Part shown: piece by piece, positions 46,520 to 57,925 of the stretch
Layout: the number at the start of each line of letters is the position of its first letter
Position numbering within the stretch: position 1 is the stretch's first letter
Origin: Oncomelania hupensis
Taxonomy: Eukaryota > Mollusca > Gastropoda > Littorinimorpha > Pomatiopsidae
DNA: 64,000 nucleotides
Direction of reading: 5' to 3'
Assembly: GCA_036898135.1 (NCBI GenBank)
Contig: CM072512.1
Span: forward strand, 19,014,118-19,078,117
Translations under genes and position numbers: made by a program
The notes under the pieces: model-generated
The model's input: the letters and a program-made list of their open reading frames with translations, nothing else
What the model was told of the DNA's origin: nothing
The model's database searches: none

Positions 46520-47359
46520 ACGGTGTAAGAGGCCCCTCTTTATATTATAATTATAGAATGTTTAAAGAAAATTTTGAATTTGAAGAATATTTGACAATTT
46601 TGCCCGCCAGCCTAGCTGCTGTTGTCATAAAATTTAGAACCTTAAACCATAAGCTACCAGTGCAAAGGGGACGGTTTCTTGGAATCCAGAGATGTGACAG
46701 AATATGTAATAAATGTACTTTTAATGAGTTAGGAGATGAATTTCATTTTATTTTTATATGTCCACATTACGACGATGATAGAAATGAGCTGCTTAAAAGG
46801 TTTTTCTATGTGCGACCCAATGCTATTAAATTTTCTAATTTATTTTCAACGAAAAATAAGACTATTTTGCTGAAACTGGCTAGGTTTATGAAAATAATAA
46901 TGGATAGCTTTAGAACGTAATATAATGATTTGTAATATTAATGATAGTAATAATAGGGATTTTTTTTTTCAATAATGACAATATGAATACTAAATACCAG
47001 TGTGTACCCCCTCCCTTCTCCCCTTCTTTATCACCCAATCTTGCGAGAGAGTGCGTGCGATTTGTGATCAGTCTGTGTGGATATAAGTTTTATGTAGTAT
47101 GCTTGTGTTGTGTGATAATAATGAATGTGTATTTTGTAAATGTTTATTATGTCTCTTAGAACGCGAGTGTGAAAGATTAACTTTTATTTTTGTAATATAT
47201 GTACATATGTATTTTATATTGTATTTTATGATTTTTATGGTTATTTTACATGTATGTTTATTTTTATTTATTTTCGTTGTATCCACGTGCCCCAAGGGGT
47301 TTTATGGAATAAAGCGCTTTTGACTTGACTTGACTTGACTTTGACTTGACTTGACTTGC
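46520..47359 (+). mobile_element. LINE 3' fragment with (TTGAC)n tail
   Basis: C-terminal coding (46,520-46,920), an AT-rich 3' UTR, gaataaagcgcttttgac near 47,308-47,325 and then about seven TTGAC units (47,322-47,359). The short-repeat tail and coding tail mark a heavily 5'-truncated non-LTR element. Confidence 0.7.
46534..46920 (+). pseudogene. LINE ORF2 C-terminal Cys/His domain fragment
   Basis: The frame reads FRTLNHKLPVQRGRFLGIQR, CDRICNKCTFNELGDEFHF and IFICPHYDDDRNELLKRFF. This C-x4-C-x2-C ... H ... C arrangement, with E-FHF and CP-Y--R, is the zinc-binding region found downstream of RT in many jockey/CR1-like proteins. The upstream RT is missing. The first ~10 codons of the open frame (from 46,507) look unrelated to the element. 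Confidence 0.7.
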
Positions 47360-47373
47360 TAGTGAAGCCCCTT

Positions 47374-47410
47374 GTCCCCTATACGCTATGTGTCCGGGGA
47401 CTTTAATCTA
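47374..47410 (-). repeat. 38-nt hairpin-prone motif, copy 2
   Basis: Reverse-complement partner of 30,002-30,039, directly downstream of the (TTGAC)n LINE tail. The arms gtcccc and ggggac enclose an imperfect palindrome centred on atagcgtat. Confidence 0.65.
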
Positions 47411-49240
47411 CTATCGTACCTAAAGCCCCATGACATTGTCTGGGACTCCAGCGACTTTTTCAGTTGTGTATATGCTTACTGGAAAGCTTTCACTTCCATA
47501 ATATGATTAGGAAGCCCTTTTATGATAATACTATCTAGGGTCAGAGTTTGAAAAAATTACTTTGAGAAAGTAAAAGTATACCTATCTTTCTACCTGATTT
47601 ACTAGCTGTCTATCTGTCTACCTTACTACCTGCAACTTGCCTGGGGCTTATTCTACAAGCGGTAATGAAAAGAATTACTGTCGTGGCAAAGACAAAAGGC
47701 CCGGACTGTTGTTTCTATGCCAATTTAGCGTTCATACCCCTTGTGTTAGTACCGTCACACAGGCAACGAATTGATGCACTCGTTTTGCTGACTAAGATAT
47801 TTTCTTGTCTGTGGGGGTTCCATGATTATATATTGTATTGTATTGTAGGGTTGAGTCAGCTTCTAGTTTTATATTGTTTCTGTTGGGGAAATATACCGAA
47901 AGGGTTTAAAGTTCATTCTTTTAACACAGGTTATTCAAACATTGTGGATAATTTATTATGCAACATCACGATATTGAAAGACAGACCTCGATTTAAGCGT
48001 CAGTTGTACATCGTGATGGTTTATGGGGACAACCTTACATTGTCTTGAGTAAACTACACGTAGGTTCGATCTTGATGATTAATTTTTTTTTTATCTGATT
48101 AAAAGCAAGTATCTTTTATATATCAGATCGAGCCCTGCCGTCGTCTTGGCTGTTTACCATTTACCTTTGTTGAAAATCGTCGGCTGTATTCAAATATCAA
48201 ATTTATTCATTGAATCTGATCCAATTTAAGCTTAACAGATCTGTATTACCCACGGAGAGTTAAGTACAGAAGGACATTGCGTGTTGGGAAATTAAGAAAA
48301 TTTCAAGGTCCTTGAAGGCGTGTGTGTGGGTGTGGGGGTGTGTGTGCGTGTGTGTGTGTAATTTCCCATTGCAGACAGAAGGCATATCCGGTTCATTTAT
48401 AGCAAGCAACCTTTGACGAGTGGAAATGTACCCCAAACGAAAGTGCTATTAAATATTACTTTTTTCCCTCTCATCAAACATCAAACATCTTCCGTTCTTC
48501 TTTTGTTTACCCATCTCCGCTCCCCACCACACCCCATGAGTGTGGGGGTGTGGGTGTGTGTGTGTGTGTGATTATACACACACACAGTCTTAGTTTAATG
48601 CAGTCTAGGCCTGTGGTATAATAGTTGTAGAGACAGAAAGGATCGCAGCCATTCCGTACAGACCGTTGCCTGGTGATATTTGTACATCTGCTGTATTTTG
48701 ACACGTTTTGCTCCTTCTTCTACCATCCTCCTACGCCGATACCGCTGATTGTGTGACTCCAAAGAAAATCAGATCATTGTTAAGACGTGCGTGAGGAAGT
48801 ATGTACAGAAGGTGGTGTTTTGGGTTGACGCAGTAGACTACAAATGCGTTCAATGTAAAAAAAAGTCCTGTAATTTTGCTAATCTATCATTCACACCATT
48901 GGTTAGTCAGGATCGGATTAGTTGGGCTGGGCTGTAGTTCTCCATTTGCGGTTTTTTTTTATTTTTACAAACTAATTTTAAATCTATTATGCAAGTTCTG
49001 AGCAATGAGTTAGCCACTGCAATAAAATAATGTATTATACGCATAGCGGTCAAATTTCAAGCTGACCTTTTTGTTTGAGAATTCGGTCTGTAGTTTATGC
49101 AATACCAAAATGTCAGCATTGTTTTTACAAAAAGTATTTGTTTGTTAAGTATGTTTGTTTTTATTTAAAACTAAAAATTTCATTCGGCATGTTCTTCCCA
49201 CTCGGAACTAGAGAAAGGAACCGTTGTCAAGTTGTGTCAG
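47411..49240. other. no gene recognised
   Basis: The largest frame (47,665-48,048, 127 codons) has no recognisable motif. Block copy 2 lies at 48,370-48,540; GT tracts lie at 48,320-48,360 and 48,541-48,590. Confidence 0.45.
48370..48540. repeat. dispersed duplicate block, copy 2
   Basis: Partner of 44,800-44,990 in the same orientation, about 3.5 kb downstream, diverged by substitutions and indels. Confidence 0.8.
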
Positions 49241-49246
49241 AACTCT

Positions 49247-49377
49247 TCGTCCTCCTCCTCCTCCTCGTCCTCCTCCTCTTCATCCTCCTCCCTCCTCCCT
49301 CCTCCTTCTCCTCCTCCTTCTTCTTCTTCTTCTTCTTCTTCTTCTTCTTCTTCTTCTGCTTCTTCTTCTTCTTCTCG
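49247..49377. repeat. (CTC/CTT)n trinucleotide tract
   Basis: Mixed CCT and CTT repeats; poly-Glu, poly-Arg and poly-Phe ORFs across it are artefacts. Confidence 0.95.
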
Positions 49378-49933
49378 GTAAATCCCAATAGCTATAAACT
49401 CTGAGTACTGAATCTGTTTGTATAGATTTCCACGGCCCACATGCAACAGAAAAGAAAGATAGCATCACCAGAGCACCGTAGTGTCTCACCTTCGCTAAAC
49501 CATCCAGTTTCTCGCTTTCCTCTTTCGTCGGTTGCACTTTTGCCTATCTTTGCCGTGTAGTTGTTCCCTCTTTCATTCTTCTTCTTTTTATTGACCTCTG
49601 TGATGCTGTCAGAAAAACAAAGCTTCGGGAAAACGAATGGGAGGTGTAAAGATTCGAAAAAGGATAGTATGGAGAGGTTTGTGTTTGGAGGACAACAGCT
49701 AAGAAGAGAGGAACAGTAACAGTAGAAAACAGAGAAAGAGGGTTGAACCAAAGAGCTTAATTGGTTGAACTAAGAAAGCGGAGAGGAACAGGAGGAGAAA
49801 GGTTGGAAAGACGAAGAGTTGTGTATGAAATATAAAGAACTTGTGAATAGCAAAAGAGACTCTTAATCTTGCTCTTGTATCGTGAACTCGAAAAGTGAAA
49901 GTGTAGGGGAGAGAATTTTTTTGTGTTGACGTT

Positions 49934-49945
49934 GGAAAGAGTGAT
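49934..49945. repeat. 12-bp target-site duplication of SINE D
   Basis: ggaaagagtgat, exact partner at 50,148-50,159. Confidence 0.9.
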
Positions 49946-50147
49946 GTATGTTTGTATGTAGATTATAGTCACACGACACTTTCGCATATAGGTGACTACT
50001 GGACCGATTTATACTGACACCAGCGGGCCAGTTGTTGGTAAAGGGGAAAATAATATGATCACACGTTGACCAATCCGGGATTCGAACCAGCGACCTTTCG
50101 GTTACTAGCAAGACGCTCTTACCAACTGAGCTACCCGGCCCCTCAAA
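49946..50147 (-). mobile_element. SINE family D (202 bp, tRNA-headed, complete)
   Basis: The minus-strand head gggtagctcagttggtaaga with ctggttcgaatccc gives clear A and B boxes of a tRNA-derived promoter. The body has ctggtgtcagtataaatcgg. The tail is an ACATACAA-type simple repeat beside the duplication. Exact 12-bp duplications define both ends. The head is close to a real tRNA, but the tail and duplications show it is a retroposed SINE and not a tRNA gene. Confidence 0.9.
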
Positions 50148-50159
50148 GGAAAGAGTGAT
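50148..50159. repeat. 12-bp target-site duplication of SINE D
   Basis: Partner of 49,934-49,945. Confidence 0.9.
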
Positions 50160-50751
50160 AATTTTTTTAAGCTTTTATGTGAGTGTAGTTACTCGTTGTT
50201 TATGCGAGAGTATGCTAAAAGACGGTAAGCACGTGTTGGGAGAGATTTGGGAACGTTTTAAAAGAAATCCTAAAAACTTAGTCGTGTAACAATGAAGTTT
50301 CAAAACATTTTCACATCTTCAGAATGGATAACAACCTTATTTAACAAACAAAGGACACGTGTAATTATGTGGAAAACTGAGTGCGTTGTTTTGGAAGATA
50401 TGAGAGTTACAGAGGTTAGGGAAATTACACCCCATTTTCTATTTCACTTGGACGTTTTAAGGCGGTGCAGACGAAGCCTCATAGAGTCTTGCTGGTGATG
50501 GTAGGATATGAATGTAACTTGCCATCATAGCCTTCGTCAGTTCATTACCCAGCTAAAACTTACGTCAGCGCTAGCAACTGTTTAACTGCACAGTCGGTTT
50601 AACGGATATGTAGCGGCAGTGTAACAGAATAACAACAGCATCTGCAGATTTATTTGCCGTTTGTTTTCTTACTGTTGTGACGAGTTGTTTGTTTGCCAGT
50701 TCTTAAAACTGCTCTAGCAGCGGAGGAACAACAGCAATTAGGCCTACAGAG

Positions 50752-50826
50752 TTCTTCTTCTTCTTCTTCTTCTTCTTCTTCTTCTTCTTCTTCTTCTTCT
50801 TCTTCTTCTTCTCCTTCTTTTTCTTC
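50752..50826. repeat. (TTC)n microsatellite
   Basis: About 22 near-pure TTC units. Confidence 0.95.
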
Positions 50827-50984
50827 TACCTTTGGAAGATACGATTGTTAAGAGATTCTCCCCCACTCTCTCCCTCTTCCTCCTCCACCCCGATATTACA
50901 TTACGACTATTGTTGAATACGTATTTGTGCAATGTTTCAGTGCCATTGTTAGTGTATATTTTAATAGAACAAATGTATCATTAT

Positions 50985-51058
50985 ATGAGTATTATACAGA
51001 ATACAGAATCCTTTATTGTTCCCACAAACACCTGCAAGGAAATTCTTCATTGTTATAA
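50985..51058 (-). mobile_element. LINE 3' end related to 4,741-4,795
   Basis: On the minus strand it reads gaatttccttgcaggtgttt and gggaacaataaaggattctg, paralleling the 4.74-kb sequence including the bases used there as a TSD. Only the 3' end is recognisable. Confidence 0.5.
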
Positions 51059-52643
51059 CTAATGTCTAGCTGACCAAATTTTCGCATCATCCATTTCAAT
51101 GTATCGCAAAAGCTAACTGTTTGCGTTTATAAATATCGTCATGACATGTTACCAGCATTTGAAATTGGGAAAATAACGTGATTGCACAAGAACACACAAA
51201 AATAAACGGTTAGTTAGTTTAGTTAGTTAGTTAGTCATTGTTTAGAGGGAGTGTAAAACTGTAGTTTTGTTTGGTTTTAGTTTTGGTGGAGAAGGGGACT
51301 GGGTAAGCCATACATAATCTTTTGTTTGTGTGAATTTGTGATAGGGATCAGTTATTGTAGTGCTGTGGTTGGCGTTGTTTTTGTCGGATTTCCTTGCACC
51401 CTTCACCTCCACCCCCACCCTACCCCCCACCCCCCTCTTCTAATGCAAGTGGGGTTTTGTGTCTGCAGATTAGTTTTCACCACAAACTCTTGTCTGAAAG
51501 TTGGAAAGGATTGGCTGCAGAACACGGGAAGTGAAAGTTGGTAGTACTCCGAGTGTCAAAGAATCTTAGACAATCGCTTGTAGTCTGCGTAGCTATTGTG
51601 AAGTAATGGCTCATTGTATTTTTCTTTGGATACTCTGTTAGAGGTTGGCAACTCTTAGATGGATGTTGTGTAGTTTGTTTTTTTTTTTTTTTTTTTAAGA
51701 AAACAAGAAGAGAAAAAAAAGTGAGTAAAGGAAAAGTGCTTAAGACTAATTTAGAAACTATGCTTTTGGATTTCTTTCTTTTAACATGGTGACTTTTACC
51801 AATGGCTCATTTTCTTTCCAACTGTCTATGAGGTGTTGAGAGATTGGTTCTTTCGTTTTGTTTGAAGAGTGGCATAGGGCAGGATTCTGTAGGAGGAAGG
51901 AGGCTTTTCGGCTTGAGTGAACGATTTCTAGAATAATGCGAACCAAAAGACCACACTACTAGAGGTTCCTCTTGAATCAGTGATGTGTAGATTAAAGTGT
52001 AACTTAAAAAACTATTGGTAGTTAAGATACAGTGATGGGCGCGATTACTTCTTGGCAATGTTTCTCCAGAGTATGTATGGTTAATTGCACATAGCTAATG
52101 AAGTGACTACATACATAACTGAAGAGCCTAAAGAAGAGACTAATGGAAGTTAATATAAATAATTGAGGAGTCCTCGTGTACACGAGAGCTGCTGGTGAAG
52201 AGGCTGTTTGTTTTAGTTTCATGGCTGTACAGTAAGCACGAGCGTTGGTGGTTGTGTGGGGTCCATGATGTGAGTTGCAGGGATTTTGAAGTTCATTAAG
52301 TTTGTCCCTCTCTTTTACAGAAATACACCGAAGAACTTGTAAAAAATGAACAAAACGTGTGAACAAATAACTGAATGTGCAATGTTCAGTCAAATAACGA
52401 AGTTTCGACATAATTCTATACTCATGATGGGTGCAGTTTGGGTTTCGAAGGACGAAATGTAAAGTGCAAGAAGACGCATCCGCCTTATTTCATTGGAGAG
52501 CAAGACTGTTGTGATTAAATGATGGAGCAGAAAAGCCACACAATGATTGAATTACCAAAACTGAAGTAAACCGCCGAATTATAATCAATGATTGATGCTG
52601 AATTACAGATTGATCCACATGAGCTTACTATGGACTGTAATCG

Positions 52644-52789
52644 TTAAACATTTGTGTGATAGTTTTTAAAATCGTCATCGTTGTCGGTGGGGATGTCGAG
52701 GTTGACGATGGTGAAGTTCTGCTTGCCCCAGTGTTTGGGCGGAAGGGCCAGCTGCATCACGTGTGACAGCAGCAAGTTAGCTGCAGCAG
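52644..52789 (-). CDS. candidate 3'-terminal coding exon, unknown protein
   Basis: On the minus strand an open frame of up to 58 codons ends at TAA (52,644-52,646). Its codon use is GC-rich, unlike the AT-rich surroundings: LLLSHVMQLALPPKHWGKQN, FTIVNLDIPTDNDDDFKN. Likely splice acceptors (ggacag or ctgcag) occur at 52,790-52,791 and 52,781-52,782, after a pyrimidine-rich stretch. The frame continues upstream (LCLPGAYWTAAAANL) to a stop near 52,835. A hydrophobic/Ala-rich stretch followed by an acidic tail suggests the cytoplasmic C-terminus of a membrane protein. A faint likeness to the LPG-Y ... DIP-D pattern of TMEM230-type tails is too weak for a name. No partner exon was found. Confidence 0.4.
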
Positions 52790-52899
52790 CTGTCCAATAT
52801 GCACCCGGTAAGCAGAGGATAAAATGAATGACATATGATTCTAACTATTGTTGTGGCTATCATCACGGTCGTCCTCATCTTCCTACTCCTTTATCTTTA

Positions 52900-52904
52900 T
52901 CCTT

Positions 52905-52969
<65 letters not shown>

Positions 52970-52971
52970 TT
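52900..52971. repeat. (ATC)n microsatellite
   Basis: About 22 pure ATC units; poly-His and poly-Met frames are artefacts. Confidence 0.95.
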
Positions 52972-53249
52972 GTGTGTAGTTTGTAGTGGGGCTATATATA
53001 TTAACTATCCGTATATTATTATTTCTCATCCTGTGGTAATTAAAGGCTGAAACACTATTGATCACCTTTGTGTTTGTGACTGGCATGCATAGACATGTGA
53101 GTCCATGTTCTGACACACAACTCTCTCCTCTCCTACACCCTCCTCCCATTCCCCCCCTCCCCACCCCCCAAAATAAATTCCCGATTTTTGCAAACCTGTG
53201 CGAGATGAGTCCTAAATAGACCAGAAATGACTTTAAAAAACAACAACAA

Positions 53250-53860
53250 TTGTCCGTCCGTCTGTCCGCCGTCTGTCTGTGCAAAACTTGCAGTGGATTA
53301 ATATCTCAGAACCTATTTCAACTATCACAACTAAACTTGATTTGATGGTGTATACGCAGGAGACCTCACACATGATTAGTGAATGAATGACTTTACTTCA
53401 CGGTCAAGGTCCTAGGGTCGGTCAACAAATGTTAGTCAAAATGAAAAATGTTTCCAGAAATATAACTTTTTTTTCGAAGCTATTAATATTGAACTTATGA
53501 TTCTTTCACTCGTAATAGATACCAATGAGACACACAATTATACTATACAAATTTGGTCAACCTCACTCCAAGGTCAAGGTCACTGGCGCTTCATAGTCGG
53601 TTAGTTTAAGTATTTTGAAGTGATCTTGACCCTAAACTATGGGAAATGATAGATTGATATGTATGTTCCGTTTTTGCGTTGATCTTGAAGATCAAGGTCA
53701 TTTTAGGTCTTGCAAAAACATACAAAAACTAGGTCATCATATAGTGGCTGTTTATTTACCCCATTGTATGCAACAACATTGAGTTATTTGATCAGCCATG
53801 CATGAGAGGTAACGTGAAGGTCCAGGTCATCCCAAGGTCACCGTTTTGGGTCATAATACA
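53250..53860. repeat. AGGTCA-rich dispersed repeat, copy 2
   Basis: Begins with gtccgtccgtctgtccgcc and atatctcag. It holds repeated TCAAGGTCA-like units: ggtcaaggtc (53,402), ccaaggtcaaggtcac (53,567), gatcaaggtcatt (53,691), aggtcatca (53,730), and caggtcatcccaaggtcacc (53,823). No coding frame. Related to 7,267-7,640. Confidence 0.55.
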
Positions 53861-54680
53861 ACTTTTGCTGTAGTTTATTTGATAGTACGTAAGTGTATTT
53901 CATATTACTTTGCATTTTAATTCCACTGTTTCATTTTTTGTTGGGGCACTTATTTTCATGTTAAATATTGCAAATTCCATAAGGAGCATATAATTCATAT
54001 GAACTTTGCCATTCTAGTTTTAAAATTCGATTAAAAACTTGTTCCATCATTGACTTTTGAGTCATTTCAAGTAAGGACAATAGATCTTTGTTCTTCAGAA
54101 AAACAAGGGACATTTTGTTTGTTACAGTGTTAACGAATCATGGGTGGGGAAAAAAAGTCAAATCAAACAAGACAAATATTATAATGAGACACTTGCTCAC
54201 AGTCATCGTTTGTCTAATATCACAAATGTGAATAGAGGTAAAATGGAATAAAATAAATTTAATAAATAAATAAAAAGCACTCATTGTACCTACGTGTACA
54301 GTACAGCATTTACAAAATCGACTTTGTTTTGTATCCACACAATTCCTGTTTTCTTAACTGGTCCAAAATTTGGACGTTATATTTGAGTAAGAAATTCAAT
54401 TTAAATCATGTTCCACTTTGAGCCGCCCATCCTGTTACCCTTGTTTTACACAATTAGCCTTTTTTTTTTTTTGCCTGAAAGATGTTGCATGTGTTTTTCA
54501 TTATCGAAGTGCTTGTAAGCAGCGTTTATATTTTTAGCTTTGTCTTAACTGAGCGGCAAATAACGACTCCTTGTTATGTAAACACTGGCTTTAGCCAATG
54601 TGTTTCTGTCCTTTTGGTTATTTATAACTTGCTTGCGCGCATGCGTGTTCTTTGAGTGTTAGTGTATGAATGGAGAGGTG
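53861..54680. other. no gene recognised
   Basis: AT-rich sequence with short frames only. Confidence 0.5.
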
Positions 54681-54681
<1 letters not shown>

Positions 54682-54734
<53 letters not shown>

Positions 54735-54818
54735 AGATTGAATGCCTTTACATGGAAATCTAATCAGTAAAGAGATTTCTTCTTCTTCTTCTTCTTCTTC
54801 TTCTTCTTCTTCTTCTTC
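54682..54818. repeat. (GA)n and (TTC)n microsatellites
   Basis: GA repeats at 54,682-54,733 and TTC repeats at 54,779-54,818, followed by a T-rich stretch to 54,910. Confidence 0.95.
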
Positions 54819-54947
54819 ACTCTTGTTTCGTTTTTTTCTTTTTCTTTTTTTTTTCCTTTTTTCTTCTTTTTTTTTCGTTCTGGCCTCTCTTCGTTTCTTC
54901 TTTTTTTCTCTCAGTTCTTTCCTCCTTTCTGTTTTTATCCTAAGCTT

Positions 54948-55361
54948 GTACGGATCTTTCGGGAGCAAGTGATTTTCGTTGTGAAAGTGATTCTGCTCCA
55001 CTTTCGGTCCGTGAGCAGTTTATGCTCTAATTAGTATGCAAAGGTGAAAGTTCACGAAATCTTTCTCGGTGGTTTCGTGGAAAAGAACTTGCTCACGAAG
55101 TTAACTTCAATATTTTGTTTATTACATCGCTTTGTATGACATCCAGAATGATGTGAAAGGGACCGTACTCAACCAATTTAGATGTGAAAATGGGGATCTG
55201 CGCTTGTTTTGAGATTGAGACTTAGAACGCAGTTTGAAGCGAGGTACGCTAATTAGGTTATGTTTGTCATTGCGTGGCCTATGAAGCTGCCTCGCGTAAA
55301 TCGCGAAACGAAAAAGTAGTGCGGAATCACTTTCACAGCAAAACCACTCTCTTCCGTACGA
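54948..55361. mobile_element. foldback/MITE-like element candidate (about 410 bp)
   Basis: Imperfect inverted arms: 54,948-55,009 (gtacgga ... ttttcgttgtgaaagtgatt) and 55,306-55,361 (its complement, ggaatcactttcacagcaaaa ... ccgtacg). They are about 75-80% alike, with an AT-rich centre and no coding. No target duplication was identified, so it may be an inverted duplication of another kind. Confidence 0.4.
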
Positions 55362-55537
55362 TCCCTTTGTCATTTTTAAGAGCCGGCAACTTTTCGTTTT
55401 CCTGTCTCATCGTCTTATTTCTCCCCCATTGTACTCTTCATCTCCTTTCTCATGACTTCTCTACTTCATTGTCGTCCGTCTCACTGATCTAAAAGAAATG
55501 GATATACCCTGGCTAGCTCTGTATGAAGCCAAAGTGC

Positions 55538-55560
55538 CGCCATATTGGTACTCGTAGTCT
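55538..55560 (+). repeat. 23-nt perfect inverted repeat, left (YY1-like motif)
   Basis: The block starts cgccatattggtactcg and is the exact reverse complement of 60,086-60,108. Flanking sequence outward (gctagc ... tgaagcc) also resembles the right flank. The core ccgccatattgg fits a YY1-type promoter motif. Confidence 0.8.
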
Positions 55561-56057
55561 AGTTTACTTTCGCTATTGTCGCTAGCAGGAATGAGGCAGT
55601 CTATGCTCTGTAATTCTTGGTAAATTACTGAATTATTCTTGCACTTTGAAAGAATTACGATAAAATATCATGCTACAACATAGGTTTAGAGTAGACTGTC
55701 AAGAACTAAATGATTTACGGATTTTTATATCGTCACATTGGCACTACGATTTCATTTTCGCTAAAAGTAGCTAGTAGTAGGGCACAGCTTTTAAAAATTT
55801 TGTGTGGCTGTTTTTATCTAAACGTCATTTATAAAAGTAGCCCTTGGACTATCCCAGTCAGCTCATTTGCACACTATATCAACTGCTGTTATCTGAATAA
55901 AATACTGGGGTTAATTGTAGTGGATGCATTTGTTATTGTTAATTTTGTTTTGTTATTTTCTTTTAATTTTAGAACATGGGAGCTTTTTTCAAGATTTCTT
56001 ATGTGCTATTTATCTTAAGTCCTTGTTTCTAATACACAGCTAATAATGATACATTTT

Positions 56058-56227
56058 TAGTTGAATATGTATGTGTGTGTTGCAAAGTGCTAAGGGAAAA
56101 AAAGCTTGTTTTGAGGAGCAAGTTTCAAAATAAGATCATCCAAACAACTATAGAACAATCAAGCCACATAGAGATGATAGAAGGAGTAGAGAATGAGGAC
56201 AGCAAAGAGGAGATCGCCCAATTTAGG
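56058..56227 (+). CDS. candidate internal exon, unknown (left part of THAP unit)
   Basis: Between an acceptor-like acatttttag and a donor-like tttag|gttagt the frame is open and charged: REKKLVLRSKFQNKIIQTTI, then EMIEGVENEDSKEEIAQF. Its composition (helical, Lys/Glu-rich) looks protein-coding and unlike the surrounding AT-rich DNA. No domain recognised. It faces the THAP gene at the other end of the unit. Confidence 0.3.
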
Positions 56228-56752
56228 TTAGTTGTAATGTCATTGCTAATTGAAAATTGTATAGAGAAACACAATACCATGTGAACAAATACACTACTTA
56301 CAAACAAGTCTGAACAAAAATGAATGTGTGCAAGGATAGAAAATTTTATTCATTGTAAAAACCCTGTACTCAAAAATTCCACCCCGCCAGCAAAGGTGTT
56401 CACAATAATTACATTTGTGTGCATGTCCCTATCTCCAAATACTGTTGCCTTTTTAACCAAGATAGCAAAATTCAACACAACTGTACAAAATACACAACAG
56501 CAGTACCTATTACAAATATTTATTTAACATCAGTAACATGTCATTCAGAACTTTGCTAATTAAGTTTATAATTATAAATGCTGTTTAAAGAACAAATACT
56601 TTCTGTTTATAGGTATATAAGCTAAAAGGGCCACACTTTGAAGGCTTTGTTTATTTTGGGCGAAAATGGGGTTATTAAAAAATTCGAGCTGTCATTAAAC
56701 AATGATAAAGTGAACCAACTGCTAAAAGTCTGAATTTTCTATTTCTGTTCTG

Positions 56753-56873
56753 ACATGGAGTTATTTTCCCTATACCATACGCTTTTACAAGATACAAAGT
56801 GATAAGTGATCACACATGGAGTTATTTTCCCTATACCATACGCTATTACAAGATACAAAGTGACAAGTGATCA
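56753..56873. repeat. 61-bp tandem duplication
   Basis: acatggagttattttccctat ... aagtgatcac occurs twice head to tail with about two differences. Confidence 0.9.
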
Positions 56874-57925
56874 CAAGGAATGTATTTAATGTTGCAGCAT
56901 CATAAAAGGAGTACAAATAAAACAGGGTGACAGTACATGCAATATAAGATTAAAAGATTAACCATTAAATATTATATGTACAAGGCAATACAACATTAAA
57001 CAATAATACAATTAAAATAACATCTTTTTTTTTTGCAACAAGTTTTTATTTCAGCCTTTTTAATTTTTCCATTCCAGAGTTTCTTCAGACTCAACGTAAA
57101 AAAAATTCAACTATCTTATCCCTCAACATATCATACATTACAATAAAGCGATATCACTATGGCAGTATGATTATATTATGATAATGATTAACTGAGGATG
57201 ATAATAAAATAAAATATGATATAAGAGGCTGTTGTTTTATATATTATTAGTGAACTTTCATAATACTACATTCACACCCACACAAATACAAAGTGGACAC
57301 AACTGAAGTACTCCAAATGAAGATAAATTCACACATTTGTAACAACCGATAAATCCCAACTAACATAAACAAGAACAGGCAAATCATAATTGGAAAGAAA
57401 AGGTGACAGATCCTCTCAGGGAATTTACAACAAATAATTGGTGTTGCCATAATAAGTATAAGACACAAATACAAAGAAATACTCAGCTATGACAATATCT
57501 CATTCAGTAAAGGGATAGAAAATAACAAACATGATGAATAATAATAATAAAACAATAATAAATAATAACATAACAAGAAAAATATAATAATTAGCATTAT
57601 TACCAACAGGTTCACTTAAATATTCTCAGATACAAATATTTAATTGAGATTTTTTAAAAAAAATTACAAAACATAATAAAATAAAAATTAAAAATGTACA
57701 AAAAGAAAAAATAAAATAAATAAATATAAAAAAATATAAATAAATAAATAAAATAAAATATAATAATAAATCTAGTAAGGGGAACACTTGGAAAAAAAAC
57801 ATGACATACTTAAAAGTAAATTCAACAGCAAAAGTACACAAATTATCATGTCAGTTATGATTCCTACTTTTCAATTCATCATCTGCAACTACCTAGCCAT
57901 GCAATGGAAACAAAATTGTCAGGGA

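Larger units (their letters stand above)
50160..52640. other. no gene recognised; several simple repeats
   Basis: Frames such as 50,292-50,498 and 52,022-52,411 (minus) show no family motifs. There is (TTAG)n at 51,208-51,237, a C-rich run at 51,409-51,440 and poly-T at 51,679-51,697. Confidence 0.45.

Noticed and set aside
47665..48048. 127-codon plus ORF as a gene
   Set aside because: No recognisable motif, odd Cys/Tyr/Leu-rich composition and no splice or homology support.
49946..50147. Functional tRNA gene on the minus strand
   Set aside because: A and B boxes are good, but exact 12-bp duplications and a simple-repeat tail show a SINE, and the acceptor stem does not close cleanly.
52883..53284. 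133-codon minus ORF with poly-Met
   Set aside because: The poly-Met is the (ATC)n microsatellite, and the rest lacks any motif.
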